The notes beneath the pieces were generated by a model that saw only the letters and a program-made list of their open reading frames with translations, was not told the origin of the DNA and did not search any database. From an uncultured Collinsella sp. (GTDB lineage Bacteria > Actinomycetota > Coriobacteriia > Coriobacteriales > Coriobacteriaceae), in the NCBI GenBank assembly GCA_958427355.1, contig CAUACA010000012.1:1-57552 (forward strand): a stretch of 57,552 nt of DNA, written 5' to 3'. Positions 10,955 to 19,830 of this stretch are shown piece after piece. The position numbers were made by a program, and so were the translations under genes. How positions within the stretch are numbered: position 1 is the first letter of the stretch; each line of letters starts with the position of its first letter.

Positions 10955-10999
10955 CCGTCCCCCACTGCCGGCAGAAAAGGAACGTCCCCGTCTGCCGGA
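10955..10999 (-). repeat. B-type palindromic element downstream of second HAD gene (CTGCCGGCAG stem)
   Basis: On the minus strand, right after the TAA of the second HAD gene: CCGGCAGAC half-stem, GGGGACGTTCC linker, palindrome CTGCCGGCAG, then TGGGGGACGG. The architecture is the same as in the two CGACTAGTCG copies but the stem sequence is completely different. Confidence 0.8.
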
Positions 11000-11794
11000 T
11001 TAAGCGAGACTCTCCAGCACGCGACGGAGCTCCTGCTGAACGGCGTGGTCGCGATTACAACCCACCACGCGATCGGCCACCGCCTTGAGCGCGGGGCGCG
11101 CGTTTTCCATCGCGCAGCCCGTACCGACAAAGCGAATGATCTCGTAGTCGTTCATCGAGTCGCCAAACGCCATGACCTCGTCGCGTCCAACGCCGTAATG
11201 CTCCGCAAGCTGCGCGATGCCCGAGGCCTTCGACACACCGGGCTGCATGGCATCAATCCACGCGTTACCCGAAGGCGCGAAAGTAAAGAGCTGACCGAGT
11301 TCCCGCTGCAACACGTACGCGCTGTCCATAACGGCACCGTCATCGCAAAAGATACTCGCCTTGATGATATTTACGCTGGGATCGGGCAGCTCCCAAATGC
11401 GCTCGGCATTGGGAAGGTCCTTATCGACCTCGCGCACGAACTTGCACTCGTCATCGAGCAAAAAGGACTTGGTTCGGTCAAAGAGCGCAAGATGCAGATT
11501 GGGAAACGTCGCGACTGCTTGGGCGAGCTTTCGAATCGCCAGGTGCGAATACACCTCGCGGTCCACCATCTTGCCGTCGGCGTAGACCTGGGCGCCGTTA
11601 GCGGCGACAAAGTCCATCTTGTCGCGAACGGGCGCAAAGAACTCGCACAGGCGATCGTAGCGACGACCTGACGATGCGGCGAAATGCACGCCATGCTCGT
11701 GTAGCGCCAAAATCAGTTCGTAGGTCTCGGGAGGCACCTGGCCGTTTTCGTCAAGCAGTGTGCCGTCCATATCGGATGCAATCAGTTTAAACAT
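11000..11794 (-). CDS. Cof-type HAD phosphatase
   Basis: This 264-residue HAD hydrolase starts MFKLIASDMDGTLLDENGQ with the DxD nucleophile at residues 8-10, has a C2B-type cap and the FGDSMNDYEII metal motif near residue 208. It is only distantly similar to the phosphatase at 10040-10882, so it is not a recent duplicate. The substrate is unknown. The gene is bracketed by 28-base perfect inverted repeats (10903-10930 and 11962-11989). Its ribosome site AAGGGAG lies inside a long hairpin (11803-11861). Stop TAA. Confidence 0.9.
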   Translation of the reverse strand: MFKLIASDMDGTLLDENGQVPPETYELILALHEHGVHFAASSGRRYDRLCEFFAPVRDKMDFVAANGAQVYADGKMVDREVYSHLAIRKLAQAVATFPNLHLALFDRTKSFLLDDECKFVREVDKDLPNAERIWELPDPSVNIIKASIFCDDGAVMDSAYVLQRELGQLFTFAPSGNAWIDAMQPGVSKASGIAQLAEHYGVGRDEVMAFGDSMNDYEIIRFVGTGCAMENARPALKAVADRVVGCNRDHAVQQELRRVLESLA

Positions 11795-11802
11795 AGAAAA
11801 GC

Positions 11803-11861
11803 TCCCTTCGGGCTTGTTGGAATCGAACGCGTATCCGATTCCAACGTACCCAAAGGGAGCT
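11803..11861 (-). promoter_or_regulatory. long leader hairpin covering the ribosome site of the HAD gene
   Basis: On the minus strand AGCTCCCTTTGGG pairs with CCCGAAGGGAGCT and GTTGGAATCG pairs with CGATTCCAAC around a 10-base loop, giving a 23-bp stem with one small internal mismatch. The right arm contains AAGGGAG, the ribosome site eight bases before the ATG, and is followed by TTTTC. It could be a terminator at the very end of the leader, or a switch that hides the ribosome site. Confidence 0.65.
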
Positions 11862-11961
11862 CAAATAAGACTCCGCGGGCGTAAACGTTACAAGGACCTG
11901 GCAAATAGCTCACACATGCCAGAGGTCCTACGGTCGCGGCGTCAGGCAGCCCGCCAAAGAG

Positions 11962-12006
11962 TGTCCCCAACGACTAGTCGTTTAAGAACGTCCCCGATGA
12001 CTAGTC
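11962..12006 (-). repeat. B-type palindromic element downstream of adenine deaminase (CGACTAGTCG stem)
   Basis: On the minus strand the order is GACTAGTC, ATCGGGGACGTTCTTAA, ACGACTAGTCGT, TGGGGACA. The TAG stop of adenine deaminase lies inside the first half-stem. Bases 11962-11989 match 10903-10930 perfectly in inverted orientation. Confidence 0.85.
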
Positions 12007-13821
12007 GGCGTAGGTGAAGGTTGTAACGTCGAACATGCCCTCGGGGCGGATGCGGAGCGTCGGGATCACCGGCAGGGGCAGGAAAATGATGCCCATGATG
12101 GGGTCGAGCGGCGGCTCAATACCCATGGCGCGCGCCTTGACCATAAAGTCGTCGTGCTGCGCGGCAACGTCCTCGGCCGTACCCTCGCTCATAAGGCCAC
12201 CGAGCGCCAGCGGAATGCGCGCCACGACCTCGCCGTTGCGCACCAGCACGTGGCCGCCCTGGCCCACGGCCTCAACGGCAGCCATCATATCCGCCGCATT
12301 GTCGCCCACCACGCACACGTTGTGCGAGTCGTGGCCGATCGTGGAGGCAATGGCACCACCGGTGATGGTGAAACCGCGCACCCAGCCGCGACCGATATGC
12401 TTGCCGATCAGGCCCAGGCCAGCGGGGCCGTCGCCGTCAGCGCCCTCGGCCTGCAGCGACACGCCGCGGCCGTGGCGCTCGATCAGCATAATGCGGCGCA
12501 AGTCCTCGTCAGTCTCGGGACGAACCATACCCGTGATGGCCTTACCCGGCACCACGTCAATCACAGCCTCGCCCGGCTTAAAGGCATAGTCGAACACGTC
12601 GAGCGATAGCTTCGGAAGTTTAACGGAAGCACGCAGCTCATCGGCAAGGGCCGCAACCTCGGCCATCTCGGGTGCAATCTCGCCCACAAAGGTGCCGTCC
12701 TGCGCCACCAGGGCACCGGCGGCATATACGCGATGCGGAGCCGTGGCAAACGTCAGGTCGTTGAGTACCAGCAGGTCGGCACGCTTGCCCGGGGCGATGG
12801 CGCCACGCAGTTCGTGCGGGTCGCGGCAACCGTGGTCCAGGCCAAACGCCTCGGCCGTGGAGAGGGACGCCATGGAGATAGCGACCACGGGGTCGATACC
12901 GGCCTCAATCGCCACGTGGCAGGCATTGTCGATCATGCCGGTCGCAAGCGCATCGGAAGGGGCGCGGTCGTCAGTCGCAAAGCAGCAGCGGCGGGCGCGC
13001 GCGGGATTCTCCAGCAGCATCGGGGACAAATTGGCCAGGTCGTGGCTGCACGTGCCCTCACGCAGCATCACATACATGCCGCGGGATAGCTTGTCGAGCG
13101 CCTCCTCGGGAATCGTCGACTCGTGGTCGGCGATAATGCCCGCTGCGGCATAGGCGTTGAGGTCCTTACCGGCAACGAGCGGCGCGTGGCCGTCAACCTG
13201 CTTGGACGGCGTCTGGTTGGCAGCATCGATGCGAGCACAGGTCTCGGGGTCGGCCATAAAGACGCCCGGCAGGTTCATCATTTCGCCCAGGCCAAAAACG
13301 TCGCCTGGATGCTCGGCAAAAAACGCCTGCATATCGGCAGCCGAAATAACGGCACCGGCCTGCTCGTCGGGCAGCGCGGGCACGCACGAAGGCATCATGT
13401 ACTTGATGGAGATGGGTGCGCGGCGGCCGTCCTCAATCATAAAGCGCAAGCCGTCGAGACCGGCAACATTGGCAATCTCGTGGCTGTCGGCAATGGCGGT
13501 GGTAGTACCGCGCGTCGCCGCCATGCGCGCATACTCGGCGGGACGGATGTTCGAAGACTCGATATGCAGATGCCCGTCAATAAAACCGGGAGCGAGATAG
13601 CGACCCTGGCAGTCGATGACCTCAGTTGCCTCGTAGGTGCCAGCGGCATCGTCGCGACCATCGTAGAGCACGCCGACGATCACACCGTCCTTGACGGCAA
13701 CGCTACCGGGCGCCACACGCTGGCCATACACGTCGACGATCTGCGCATTGGTAAACAGCGTGTCGACGGGCACGCGGCCCTCGGCGGCCTCGATCACAGT
13801 CCTCATGACCTCAACGGACAT
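12001..13821 (-). CDS. ade: adenine deaminase
   Basis: Adenine deaminase converts adenine to hypoxanthine and ammonia in purine salvage. The 606-residue protein is a metal-dependent amidohydrolase: PGFIDGHLHIESSNI (residues about 75-89) gives the HxH metal ligands, ADSHEIANVAG and the later TDDRAPSD segment carry further active-site residues, and the C-terminal adenine-deaminase domain follows from about residue 400. The length is typical. AAAGGAG precedes the ATG at 13821. The TAG stop is inside a palindromic element. It fits the purine and selenium-molybdenum hydroxylase theme seen 20 kb to the right, but no shared regulation is visible. Confidence 0.94.
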   Translation of the reverse strand: MSVEVMRTVIEAAEGRVPVDTLFTNAQIVDVYGQRVAPGSVAVKDGVIVGVLYDGRDDAAGTYEATEVIDCQGRYLAPGFIDGHLHIESSNIRPAEYARMAATRGTTTAIADSHEIANVAGLDGLRFMIEDGRRAPISIKYMMPSCVPALPDEQAGAVISAADMQAFFAEHPGDVFGLGEMMNLPGVFMADPETCARIDAANQTPSKQVDGHAPLVAGKDLNAYAAAGIIADHESTIPEEALDKLSRGMYVMLREGTCSHDLANLSPMLLENPARARRCCFATDDRAPSDALATGMIDNACHVAIEAGIDPVVAISMASLSTAEAFGLDHGCRDPHELRGAIAPGKRADLLVLNDLTFATAPHRVYAAGALVAQDGTFVGEIAPEMAEVAALADELRASVKLPKLSLDVFDYAFKPGEAVIDVVPGKAITGMVRPETDEDLRRIMLIERHGRGVSLQAEGADGDGPAGLGLIGKHIGRGWVRGFTITGGAIASTIGHDSHNVCVVGDNAADMMAAVEAVGQGGHVLVRNGEVVARIPLALGGLMSEGTAEDVAAQHDDFMVKARAMGIEPPLDPIMGIIFLPLPVIPTLRIRPEGMFDVTTFTYAD

Positions 13822-13946
13822 ACATACTCCTTTAACCGTAGAAAAAGCTGCGGAGCGGACAGACCTTCACCGCAGCAAGTCAATAGCCATTGTATGCCCA
13901 AACGATGGGTCAACAATACGGCCCTCCGCTTAACGGCATCCGCCAC

Positions 13947-13979
13947 TTGGTGCAATGGAGACAGGTTGCTTTGCACCAA
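13947..13979. repeat. short palindromic element, A-type, TTGGTGCAA stem
   Basis: A perfect 9-bp stem, TTGGTGCAA (13947-13955) and TTGCACCAA (13971-13979), encloses TGGAGACAGGTTGCT. It is the cleanest member of the family also seen at 7292-7324 and 7327-7357. Confidence 0.85.
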
Positions 13980-14040
13980 TGACAAGGAGTGTCCCAAAGT
14001 GCCAACAACGGAAGCGCCGATGTTTTGGCAACGACAGCGA

Positions 14041-14140
14041 GCGGGCCGCATTTGAGACAAGGTGACGTGAAACGAAAGGGCGCTGACCTTCTGGTCGCGC
14101 CCTTGAAGTTGAACGTCAGATTGTCCAAATGCGGCCCGCG
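14041..14140. repeat. nested ~100-base inverted repeat downstream of tyrS
   Basis: The outer arms GCGGGCCGCATTTGAGACAA (14041-14060) and 14121-14140 pair over 19 bp with one bulged A. Inside, TGACGT pairs with ACGTCA, and an inner hairpin AAGGGCGC/GCGCCCTT closes on a 13-base loop. Three nested stems in register suggest a folded RNA or a mobile palindromic unit rather than chance. Confidence 0.7.
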
Positions 14141-14155
14141 CAGCGTCGGCCAGTC

Positions 14156-14177
14156 CGCCGTTCGGTAGAACGGCGGA
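14156..14177 (-). terminator. hairpin directly after tyrS
   Basis: CCGCCGTTC and GAACGGCGG form a 9-bp stem with a GGTA loop ending two bases before the tyrS stop codon. There is no T-run, so it may stabilise the 3' end rather than terminate by itself. Confidence 0.5.
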
Positions 14178-14178
14178 A

Positions 14179-15390
14179 CTAAATCAACTTGAAGCCCTTG
14201 CGCTTGCCCACGGAGAGGGTGTCGCCCAGCTTGAGGGCGCTGGGATCGATGTTATAGCTCTTGGGAGCCACGGCCTTGCCGTTGATCTTGACACCGCCGC
14301 CGTCGATATCGCGACGAGCCTGACCGGCGCTCGCCGAAAGACCCAAGTCCTTGAGCAGGCCGGCGAGGTAGATCTGGCCCTCGTCGTTAACAGTCAGCTC
14401 AACGTGCTTCTCGGGGAAGTCGGCGAGCTGGCCCTCCTTGAATACGCGGTCGAACTCGGCCTGAGCCTCGTCGCCGGCGCCGGCGCCGTGGTAGGTGTCG
14501 CACAGGTCGCGGCCCAGAGCGCGCTTGAGCTCGTAGGGGTCGGCGGAGCCATCGGCCAGGGCGGCGTCGATCTTGTCGACCTCGGCAGGGGTGAGCGAGC
14601 TGGCCAGACGATAGTACTTGCCGATCATCTCGTCGGGGATGGACATGGTCTTGCCAAACATATCCTTGGGAGCATCGGTAAGGCCGATGTAGTTGCCATA
14701 GGACTTGGACATCTTGCGCACGCCGTCGGTGCCCTCGAGCAGCGGCATGGTGAGCGCGATCTGCGGCTCCATGCCCATCTTCTCCATGAGCTCGCGACCA
14801 GCGAGCAGGTTGAAGAGCTGGTCGGTGCCGCCCATCTCCACGTCGGCCTTGATCTGAACGGAGTCGAAGGCCTGCATCACGGGGTACAGGAACTCGTGCA
14901 GGGCGATCGGCGTCTGAGACTGGTAGCGCTTAGTAAAGTCGTCGCGCTCAAGAATGCGGGCGACGGTGAACTTGGAGCATACCTGCAGCAGACCGGCCAG
15001 GTCCATCGAAAGGATCCAGTCACCGTTGTGCACGATGGTGGTCTTCTCGGGATCCAGGATCTTCATAGCCTGGCTCACGTAGGTCTCGGCGTTGGCCTCA
15101 ATCTGCTCCTGCGAAAGCTGCGGACGCGTGGAGTTCTTGCCCGAGGGATCGCCGATCAGCGCGGTGCCGTTGCCGATGATAAGGGTGACGTTGTGGCCCA
15201 GGTCCTGGAACTGGCGCATCTTGCGCAGCGGCACGGCATGGCCCAGGTGCAGGTCGGGGCTGGTGGGGTCGACGCCGAGCTTGATGTTGAGGGGCTCGCC
15301 CTTCTCAAGCTTCTTGCGAAGGTCAGCCTCGGGAACGATCTGTGCGGCGCCCGAGGTGATGATACGCATTTGCTCGTCAACAGACAGCAT
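14179..15390 (-). CDS. tyrS: tyrosyl-tRNA synthetase
   Basis: The enzyme charges tRNA-Tyr. The 403-residue class I synthetase shows the HIGH-like HLGHAVPLRKM signature (near residue 52), the KMSKS loop in VRKMSKSYGNYIGL (near residue 230) and a C-terminal S4 RNA-binding domain (about 340-400). I start it at the ATG at 15390 (MLSVDEQMRI), preceded by AGGAGG; the longer open frame has no comparable site. The 96-base gap to the upstream U32 gene is too short for a T-box leader, and none is seen. Stop TAG. Confidence 0.95.
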   Translation of the reverse strand: MLSVDEQMRIITSGAAQIVPEADLRKKLEKGEPLNIKLGVDPTSPDLHLGHAVPLRKMRQFQDLGHNVTLIIGNGTALIGDPSGKNSTRPQLSQEQIEANAETYVSQAMKILDPEKTTIVHNGDWILSMDLAGLLQVCSKFTVARILERDDFTKRYQSQTPIALHEFLYPVMQAFDSVQIKADVEMGGTDQLFNLLAGRELMEKMGMEPQIALTMPLLEGTDGVRKMSKSYGNYIGLTDAPKDMFGKTMSIPDEMIGKYYRLASSLTPAEVDKIDAALADGSADPYELKRALGRDLCDTYHGAGAGDEAQAEFDRVFKEGQLADFPEKHVELTVNDEGQIYLAGLLKDLGLSASAGQARRDIDGGGVKINGKAVAPKSYNIDPSALKLGDTLSVGKRKGFKLI

Positions 15391-15486
15391 TGGGTATCCT
15401 CCTTTTGCTATAGCACCCTCACCGGATACGGCGGTGCTGGAAGTCCATAAACTCTCATATGATAACAAACTGACGCGACGCGGCAC

Positions 15487-17445
15487 CTACGACAGGAAAA
15501 TCCTCGTCCTGCCGCACGCGTCAACGGCGACCGGCAGACGCGTACCGTCACGTTCAACTAAATAGCGCGTTTGCTGACGACGCGAGCAGTCACGACAATG
15601 GACCTGCCCCGTCGCATCCGTAGCGCAGACGCCCTCGGCGGCCAGCAGGCAGTGCTCGCACACCATGAGCTCGGGGCAATCGGCATCGACAGGGCCCAGA
15701 ACACCTGGTTCGGCCGTCAGTTCGGCAATACGCTCCGCATCATTGCCGAGCAACTCGGCCGGCAAGTACACCCGCCCCGCACCGAGTCCGCGCAGCCAGG
15801 TAAGCGTGGCCCGATTCGCGCAGAACACCGGCGCCGCCACATCAAACGTCACGCCCAGCTCGCGAGCGATCACCACCTGTCCCAGGTTGCGGCAGACAAC
15901 GCGCCCGGCACGCTGCATCAGTGAGCGGGTCCAGTCAGCGTCACCCGTGCGGCACACCTCGTCAAGCGCCACGACAGCGTCGGACAAATCGAGTTCTCCG
16001 CGCGGGTCGGCATCCATCAGCTGCCAAGCAAAAACCATGCGAGCGGGAACCGCGCACTCCACCAACTCCGTCGACGCACCGCCATCCACCGTAACGCCCT
16101 CAAAGGGCAGCACCTCAACGGCACGCGCAACGGGCGCTATCGCATCCGCCTCGGCCCGCATGCGCTCCAACACCGCCGCCGTCTGATCCAACACGCCGGC
16201 GCTGCGAATCAGGTATACCTCGCAGCCCGTGTCAACCTTACGCTTGCAATGCACGACAACGCGCTTCCCCGCTGCGGCATCCACCGGGCAGGGCACCTGC
16301 GGCCAGCGCTTGGGCACATCGGGACGCGCGTCAACACCCGGATAGAACCGAATCTCGAGCGTGTCACCCGCCGCCACGGCGGCGTCGAGCTCAACGGTCA
16401 CCTCTTCGTGGCCCACAGCGACCAAGCGTCCCACGCGCACGCCCTGGTTAATTGCGCGCTCAAAGCTCATCAGCTCGGCACCCGAACGCCCTCGCAGGTA
16501 CGCATCGGTAAGCCCACGGTTAAACGACCTTCCCAGCTCGCGTTCAAGCTCTTCCACGGCACCGGGGTCCCACGCGCCGTCGCACAGCATATCGAGTGCC
16601 CGGCGCCACACCCGCACCACGTTGAATACGTAATCAGGGTTCTTCATGCGCCCCTCGATCTTGAGCGACGCCACGCCGGTATCTACAAGCTCGGGCAGAT
16701 GCGCAATACCCAGATAGTCGCGCGGACACAGCAGGCGATCTCCCTCGACGGCGACAACGCTCTGTCCCGCCTCGTCCACCAGGTCGTACGCCAGACGGCA
16801 CGGCTGCGTGCAGTCGCCGCGCATCGCCGAGCGCCCACGCCGCAGGGCCGAGAACTCGCACGCCCCCGAATAGCCGATACAAATCGCACCGTGGCAGAAT
16901 ACCTCGATGGGCACGCCCGTGGCACATAGCGCCGCAATCTCGTCGACCGTCAGCTCGCGTGCCGTCGTCACGCGCTCGACCCCCAGCTCATCGGCGGCAA
17001 GCCGCACGGCACCCTCGCTATGAGCGCCCGCCTGCGTGGACAGGTGAATCTCGACCCCGGGAATCGCCGCGCGCAGCGCGCAGGCCAACCCGGCGTCGGC
17101 GACAATCAGAGCATCGGCGCCCAGCTCCAGTGCATGAGCTCCCAACGCCACCGCGTCGGACAACTCATCGTCAAACACGAACACGTTGAGCGTTACGTAC
17201 ACACGCACGCCATGGGCATGCGCCACGGCGCAGCCGCGCGCAAACTCGTTATCCGTAAAGCCATGGGCGCTCACACGGGCGTTAAAGCCGCCCAACCCCG
17301 CATAGATGGCATCGGCACCCGCGGCGATGGCCGCAAGCATCTGGTCGAGCCCGCCCGCCGGCGCCAGCAGCTCGGGCAGCGCCACACCGGCAGCATCCAA
17401 TCCAGTCTCGTATTGTCCGCTCGGCCCCATCGCCCGAATCGCCAT
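15487..17445 (-). CDS. peptidase U32 family protein (RlhA/TrhP-like tRNA or rRNA hydroxylation)
   Basis: U32 proteins were named as peptidases, but E. coli members RlhA and TrhP act in hydroxylation of 23S rRNA C2501 and tRNA U34. This protein (652 residues, close to RlhA) opens with the TIM-barrel part, LPELLAPAGGLDQMLAAIAA and GADAIYAGLGGFNARV, contains the conserved FCHGAICIGYSGAC and RGDCTQPCRLAYD cysteine segments (Cys near 170-200), the EGRMKNPDYVFNVV segment and a DUF3656-like middle. The C terminus has an extra cysteine cluster (CEHC, CRDC) that could bind metal. The ATG at 17445 has AAGGAG upstream. PBP1A is divergent. Stop TAG. Confidence 0.88.
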   Translation of the reverse strand: MAIRAMGPSGQYETGLDAAGVALPELLAPAGGLDQMLAAIAAGADAIYAGLGGFNARVSAHGFTDNEFARGCAVAHAHGVRVYVTLNVFVFDDELSDAVALGAHALELGADALIVADAGLACALRAAIPGVEIHLSTQAGAHSEGAVRLAADELGVERVTTARELTVDEIAALCATGVPIEVFCHGAICIGYSGACEFSALRRGRSAMRGDCTQPCRLAYDLVDEAGQSVVAVEGDRLLCPRDYLGIAHLPELVDTGVASLKIEGRMKNPDYVFNVVRVWRRALDMLCDGAWDPGAVEELERELGRSFNRGLTDAYLRGRSGAELMSFERAINQGVRVGRLVAVGHEEVTVELDAAVAAGDTLEIRFYPGVDARPDVPKRWPQVPCPVDAAAGKRVVVHCKRKVDTGCEVYLIRSAGVLDQTAAVLERMRAEADAIAPVARAVEVLPFEGVTVDGGASTELVECAVPARMVFAWQLMDADPRGELDLSDAVVALDEVCRTGDADWTRSLMQRAGRVVCRNLGQVVIARELGVTFDVAAPVFCANRATLTWLRGLGAGRVYLPAELLGNDAERIAELTAEPGVLGPVDADCPELMVCEHCLLAAEGVCATDATGQVHCRDCSRRQQTRYLVERDGTRLPVAVDACGRTRIFLS

Positions 17446-17607
17446 CGGCAAACTCCTTACCAAGGTATGCATTCACTCTGAAAAATGCCGTCTTCCAGCA
17501 TACACGAGGCCTCGCACGCCCCGTTTGGTTTATCGTGTAATAACTTATGTCCATCCTGCCCCGACGGCACATCCGCCGTCCGGCACGACATACCTGGAGG
17601 TCAATAT

Positions 17608-19809
17608 ATGGGTCCTCGCCAACGACAGGGACGCAGCCGTTCAAAGACGCATGCTCTGCCCATAATCCTGCTCTCGTTTTTGGGCTTTTTGCTTATCGCG
17701 GGCGTGGCATTTGGCATCGGCATGGTCGGCAACGTCAACCGCTGGCTGTCCGATCTGCCCGACTACACCGACGCCAACGCGTATCTGGTGAGCGAGCCCA
17801 CCGAGATCGTCGACTGCAACGGCAACAAGATCGCGAGCTTCTACACGCAAAACCGCAAGTCCATCACCAAGGACGAGGTCTCCCCCTACGTGCTGCAGGG
17901 CACCGTTGACGTCGAGGACGAGCGCTTCTACGAGCACGGCGGTATCGACCTGTGGGGTATCGCGCGTGCTGCGGTGGCAACCCTCGGCGGCGGGCACGAA
18001 GGCGCCTCGACTATCACCCAGCAGCTGGTGCGCAACACCATCCTGCAGGAGGAGCAGTTCGACTCGACCATCGAGCGTAAGGTGCGCGAGGCCTACATCG
18101 CCGTCAAGATGGAGGACATGTACTCCAAAGACGAGATCCTCATGATGTACCTCAACACCATCTACTACGGCCACGGCGCCTACGGCATCGAAGCCGCAGC
18201 CGAGACCTATCTGTCCAAGAGCGCCGCCGACCTCACCCTCAGCGAGGCCGCGCTGCTCATCGGCCTTCCCAACTCGCCCTCGCAGTACGACCCCACGGTC
18301 AACCCCGACCTGGCGCTGTCCCGTCGCAACAAGGTCCTCGACAACATGTTGCGCCTGGGCCACATCACGCAGGAGGAGCACGATGCCGCACAGGCCGAGC
18401 CCATCACCCTCAACGTGACCGAGATTTCGGGCAGCGGCGTCGACGTATACTCGCAGCCCTACTTTGTCGCCTATGTTAAGCAGCTGCTGGAGCAGGAGTT
18501 CTCGACCGACGTGCTCTTTAAGGGCGGCCTGACCGTCAAGACCACCATCGACCCCACGATGCAGCAGGTGGCAGAGAATGCCGTCCGAGAGCAGCTCGAC
18601 ACGCTCTCGCTCGACGGCCTGGACATGGGCATGGTCGTCGTCGACCCCAAGACCGGCTACATCAAGTGCATGGTGGGCGGCTACGACTACAACGCCGACG
18701 AGAACCACGTAAACCATGCCACGGCCAAGCGTCCCGTCGGCTCCACCTTCAAGGCCTTTACGCTGGCAACTGCCATCCAAAACGGCATGAACCCCAACGT
18801 CACCCTCAACTGCAACTCGCCGCTCAAGGCCAAGGGCACCACGACCGAGGTCCAAAACTACGCCAACCATAGCTATGGCAACATCACGCTTAAGCAGGCG
18901 ACGGCATACTCCTCCAACACCGGCTACATCCAGGTGGCGGAAGCCGTCGGCAACAGCAAGATCATCTCGCTCGTCAAAAAGCTCGGCATCGATCCCGCCA
19001 AGGACAACATCGAGGACGTTCCCGTCATGACCCTCGGCACCGGCTCGATCTCGCCGCTCGAGATGGCCGCCGCCTACGCGACGTTTGCCAACGGCGGCTA
19101 CTATCGCCAGCCGATCGCCATCACCGAGATTGACTCTCGTACCGGTTCGGTGCTGTACCAGCACACCGACAATCCCTCACAGGTGCTTACCGAGGGCGAG
19201 GCCGCCGCGGTCACCGATGTTCTGTCCGGCGTCATGCAGGGCGGCGGTACGGGTGCTGCCGGTGCCCTGAGCGTCAACCAGCCCTATGCCGGCAAAACGG
19301 GCACCACCGACAACACCACCAACCTGTGGTTCTGCGGCTATACCCCGCAGCTGGCGTGCGCCCTGTGGACCGGCTATTCCGCGGGCGAGATCCCCATCCA
19401 AAAATACGGCACAGACCTGCTGGGCGACAGCACCAACCTGCCTGTCTTTAAGCGGTTTATGAACACCGTTCTGACCGGTACCGAGCGCGAGGAGTTTGCG
19501 ACCGGAACGGCGCCCACCTATAAGAACAACAGCGTCTGGAAGTTCTACGGCACCAACAACACCAAGAAGACGGAGAACGACGACAAGGACAAGGACGAGA
19601 ACGAGGACGAAGAGGAAACCACCACTACAACGACTACCACGACGACCACGACCACCGAGACCACGGGCGGCGACACCACCGGCGGCACCGGTACGACCGG
19701 TGGCTCGACGGGCGGCTCCACCGGTGGTTCGACCGGCGGCGATGGCGGCACGCCTACGCCCACGCCCACTCCCGACCCCTCGCCCACGCCTGACGATACG
19801 GTCGGCTAG
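17608..19809 (+). CDS. class A penicillin-binding protein (PBP1A type)
   Basis: This bifunctional peptidoglycan synthase (733 residues) has a short basic cytoplasmic head, one membrane anchor (about residues 15-37), a GT51 glycosyltransferase domain with EDERFYEHGG (near residue 104) and GASTITQQLVRN, and a transpeptidase domain with GSTFK (Ser near 379), SSN and KTGTT (Lys near 563). The last 90 residues are a low-complexity tail: acidic/lysine, a threonine run, GGSTGGS repeats and a TPTPTPTPDPSPTP end, probably an extracellular linker in the wall. The ATG at 17608 has TGGAGG upstream; the frame open to 17485 lacks such a site. Stop TAG, then a terminator. Confidence 0.95.
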   Translation: MGPRQRQGRSRSKTHALPIILLSFLGFLLIAGVAFGIGMVGNVNRWLSDLPDYTDANAYLVSEPTEIVDCNGNKIASFYTQNRKSITKDEVSPYVLQGTVDVEDERFYEHGGIDLWGIARAAVATLGGGHEGASTITQQLVRNTILQEEQFDSTIERKVREAYIAVKMEDMYSKDEILMMYLNTIYYGHGAYGIEAAAETYLSKSAADLTLSEAALLIGLPNSPSQYDPTVNPDLALSRRNKVLDNMLRLGHITQEEHDAAQAEPITLNVTEISGSGVDVYSQPYFVAYVKQLLEQEFSTDVLFKGGLTVKTTIDPTMQQVAENAVREQLDTLSLDGLDMGMVVVDPKTGYIKCMVGGYDYNADENHVNHATAKRPVGSTFKAFTLATAIQNGMNPNVTLNCNSPLKAKGTTTEVQNYANHSYGNITLKQATAYSSNTGYIQVAEAVGNSKIISLVKKLGIDPAKDNIEDVPVMTLGTGSISPLEMAAAYATFANGGYYRQPIAITEIDSRTGSVLYQHTDNPSQVLTEGEAAAVTDVLSGVMQGGGTGAAGALSVNQPYAGKTGTTDNTTNLWFCGYTPQLACALWTGYSAGEIPIQKYGTDLLGDSTNLPVFKRFMNTVLTGTEREEFATGTAPTYKNNSVWKFYGTNNTKKTENDDKDKDENEDEEETTTTTTTTTTTTTETTGGDTTGGTGTTGGSTGGSTGGSTGGDGGTPTPTPTPDPSPTPDDTVG

Positions 19810-19830
19810 AAATCATCCGGCCATAAGCAA

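Larger units (their letters stand above)
13822..14178. other. intergenic region between ade and tyrS, rich in inverted repeats
   Basis: This 357-base stretch has no credible gene. It holds the upstream region of ade (minus), an A-type palindromic element (13947-13979), a roughly 100-base nested inverted repeat (14041-14140) and a GC-rich hairpin just past tyrS (14156-14177), each listed separately. Confidence 0.6.

Noticed and set aside
11000..11794. HAD gene as a transposon cargo between 28-base inverted repeats
   Set aside because: The inverted repeats are sense-oriented elements at the ends of HAD 1 and adenine deaminase, and a third related element ends the HAD gene itself. No transposase or target duplication is seen, so gene-end elements explain it better.
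15391..15486. T-box riboswitch upstream of tyrS
   Set aside because: The 96-base gap is too short and has neither the T-box sequence nor a specifier loop; only a small AGCACC/GGTGCT stem is present.
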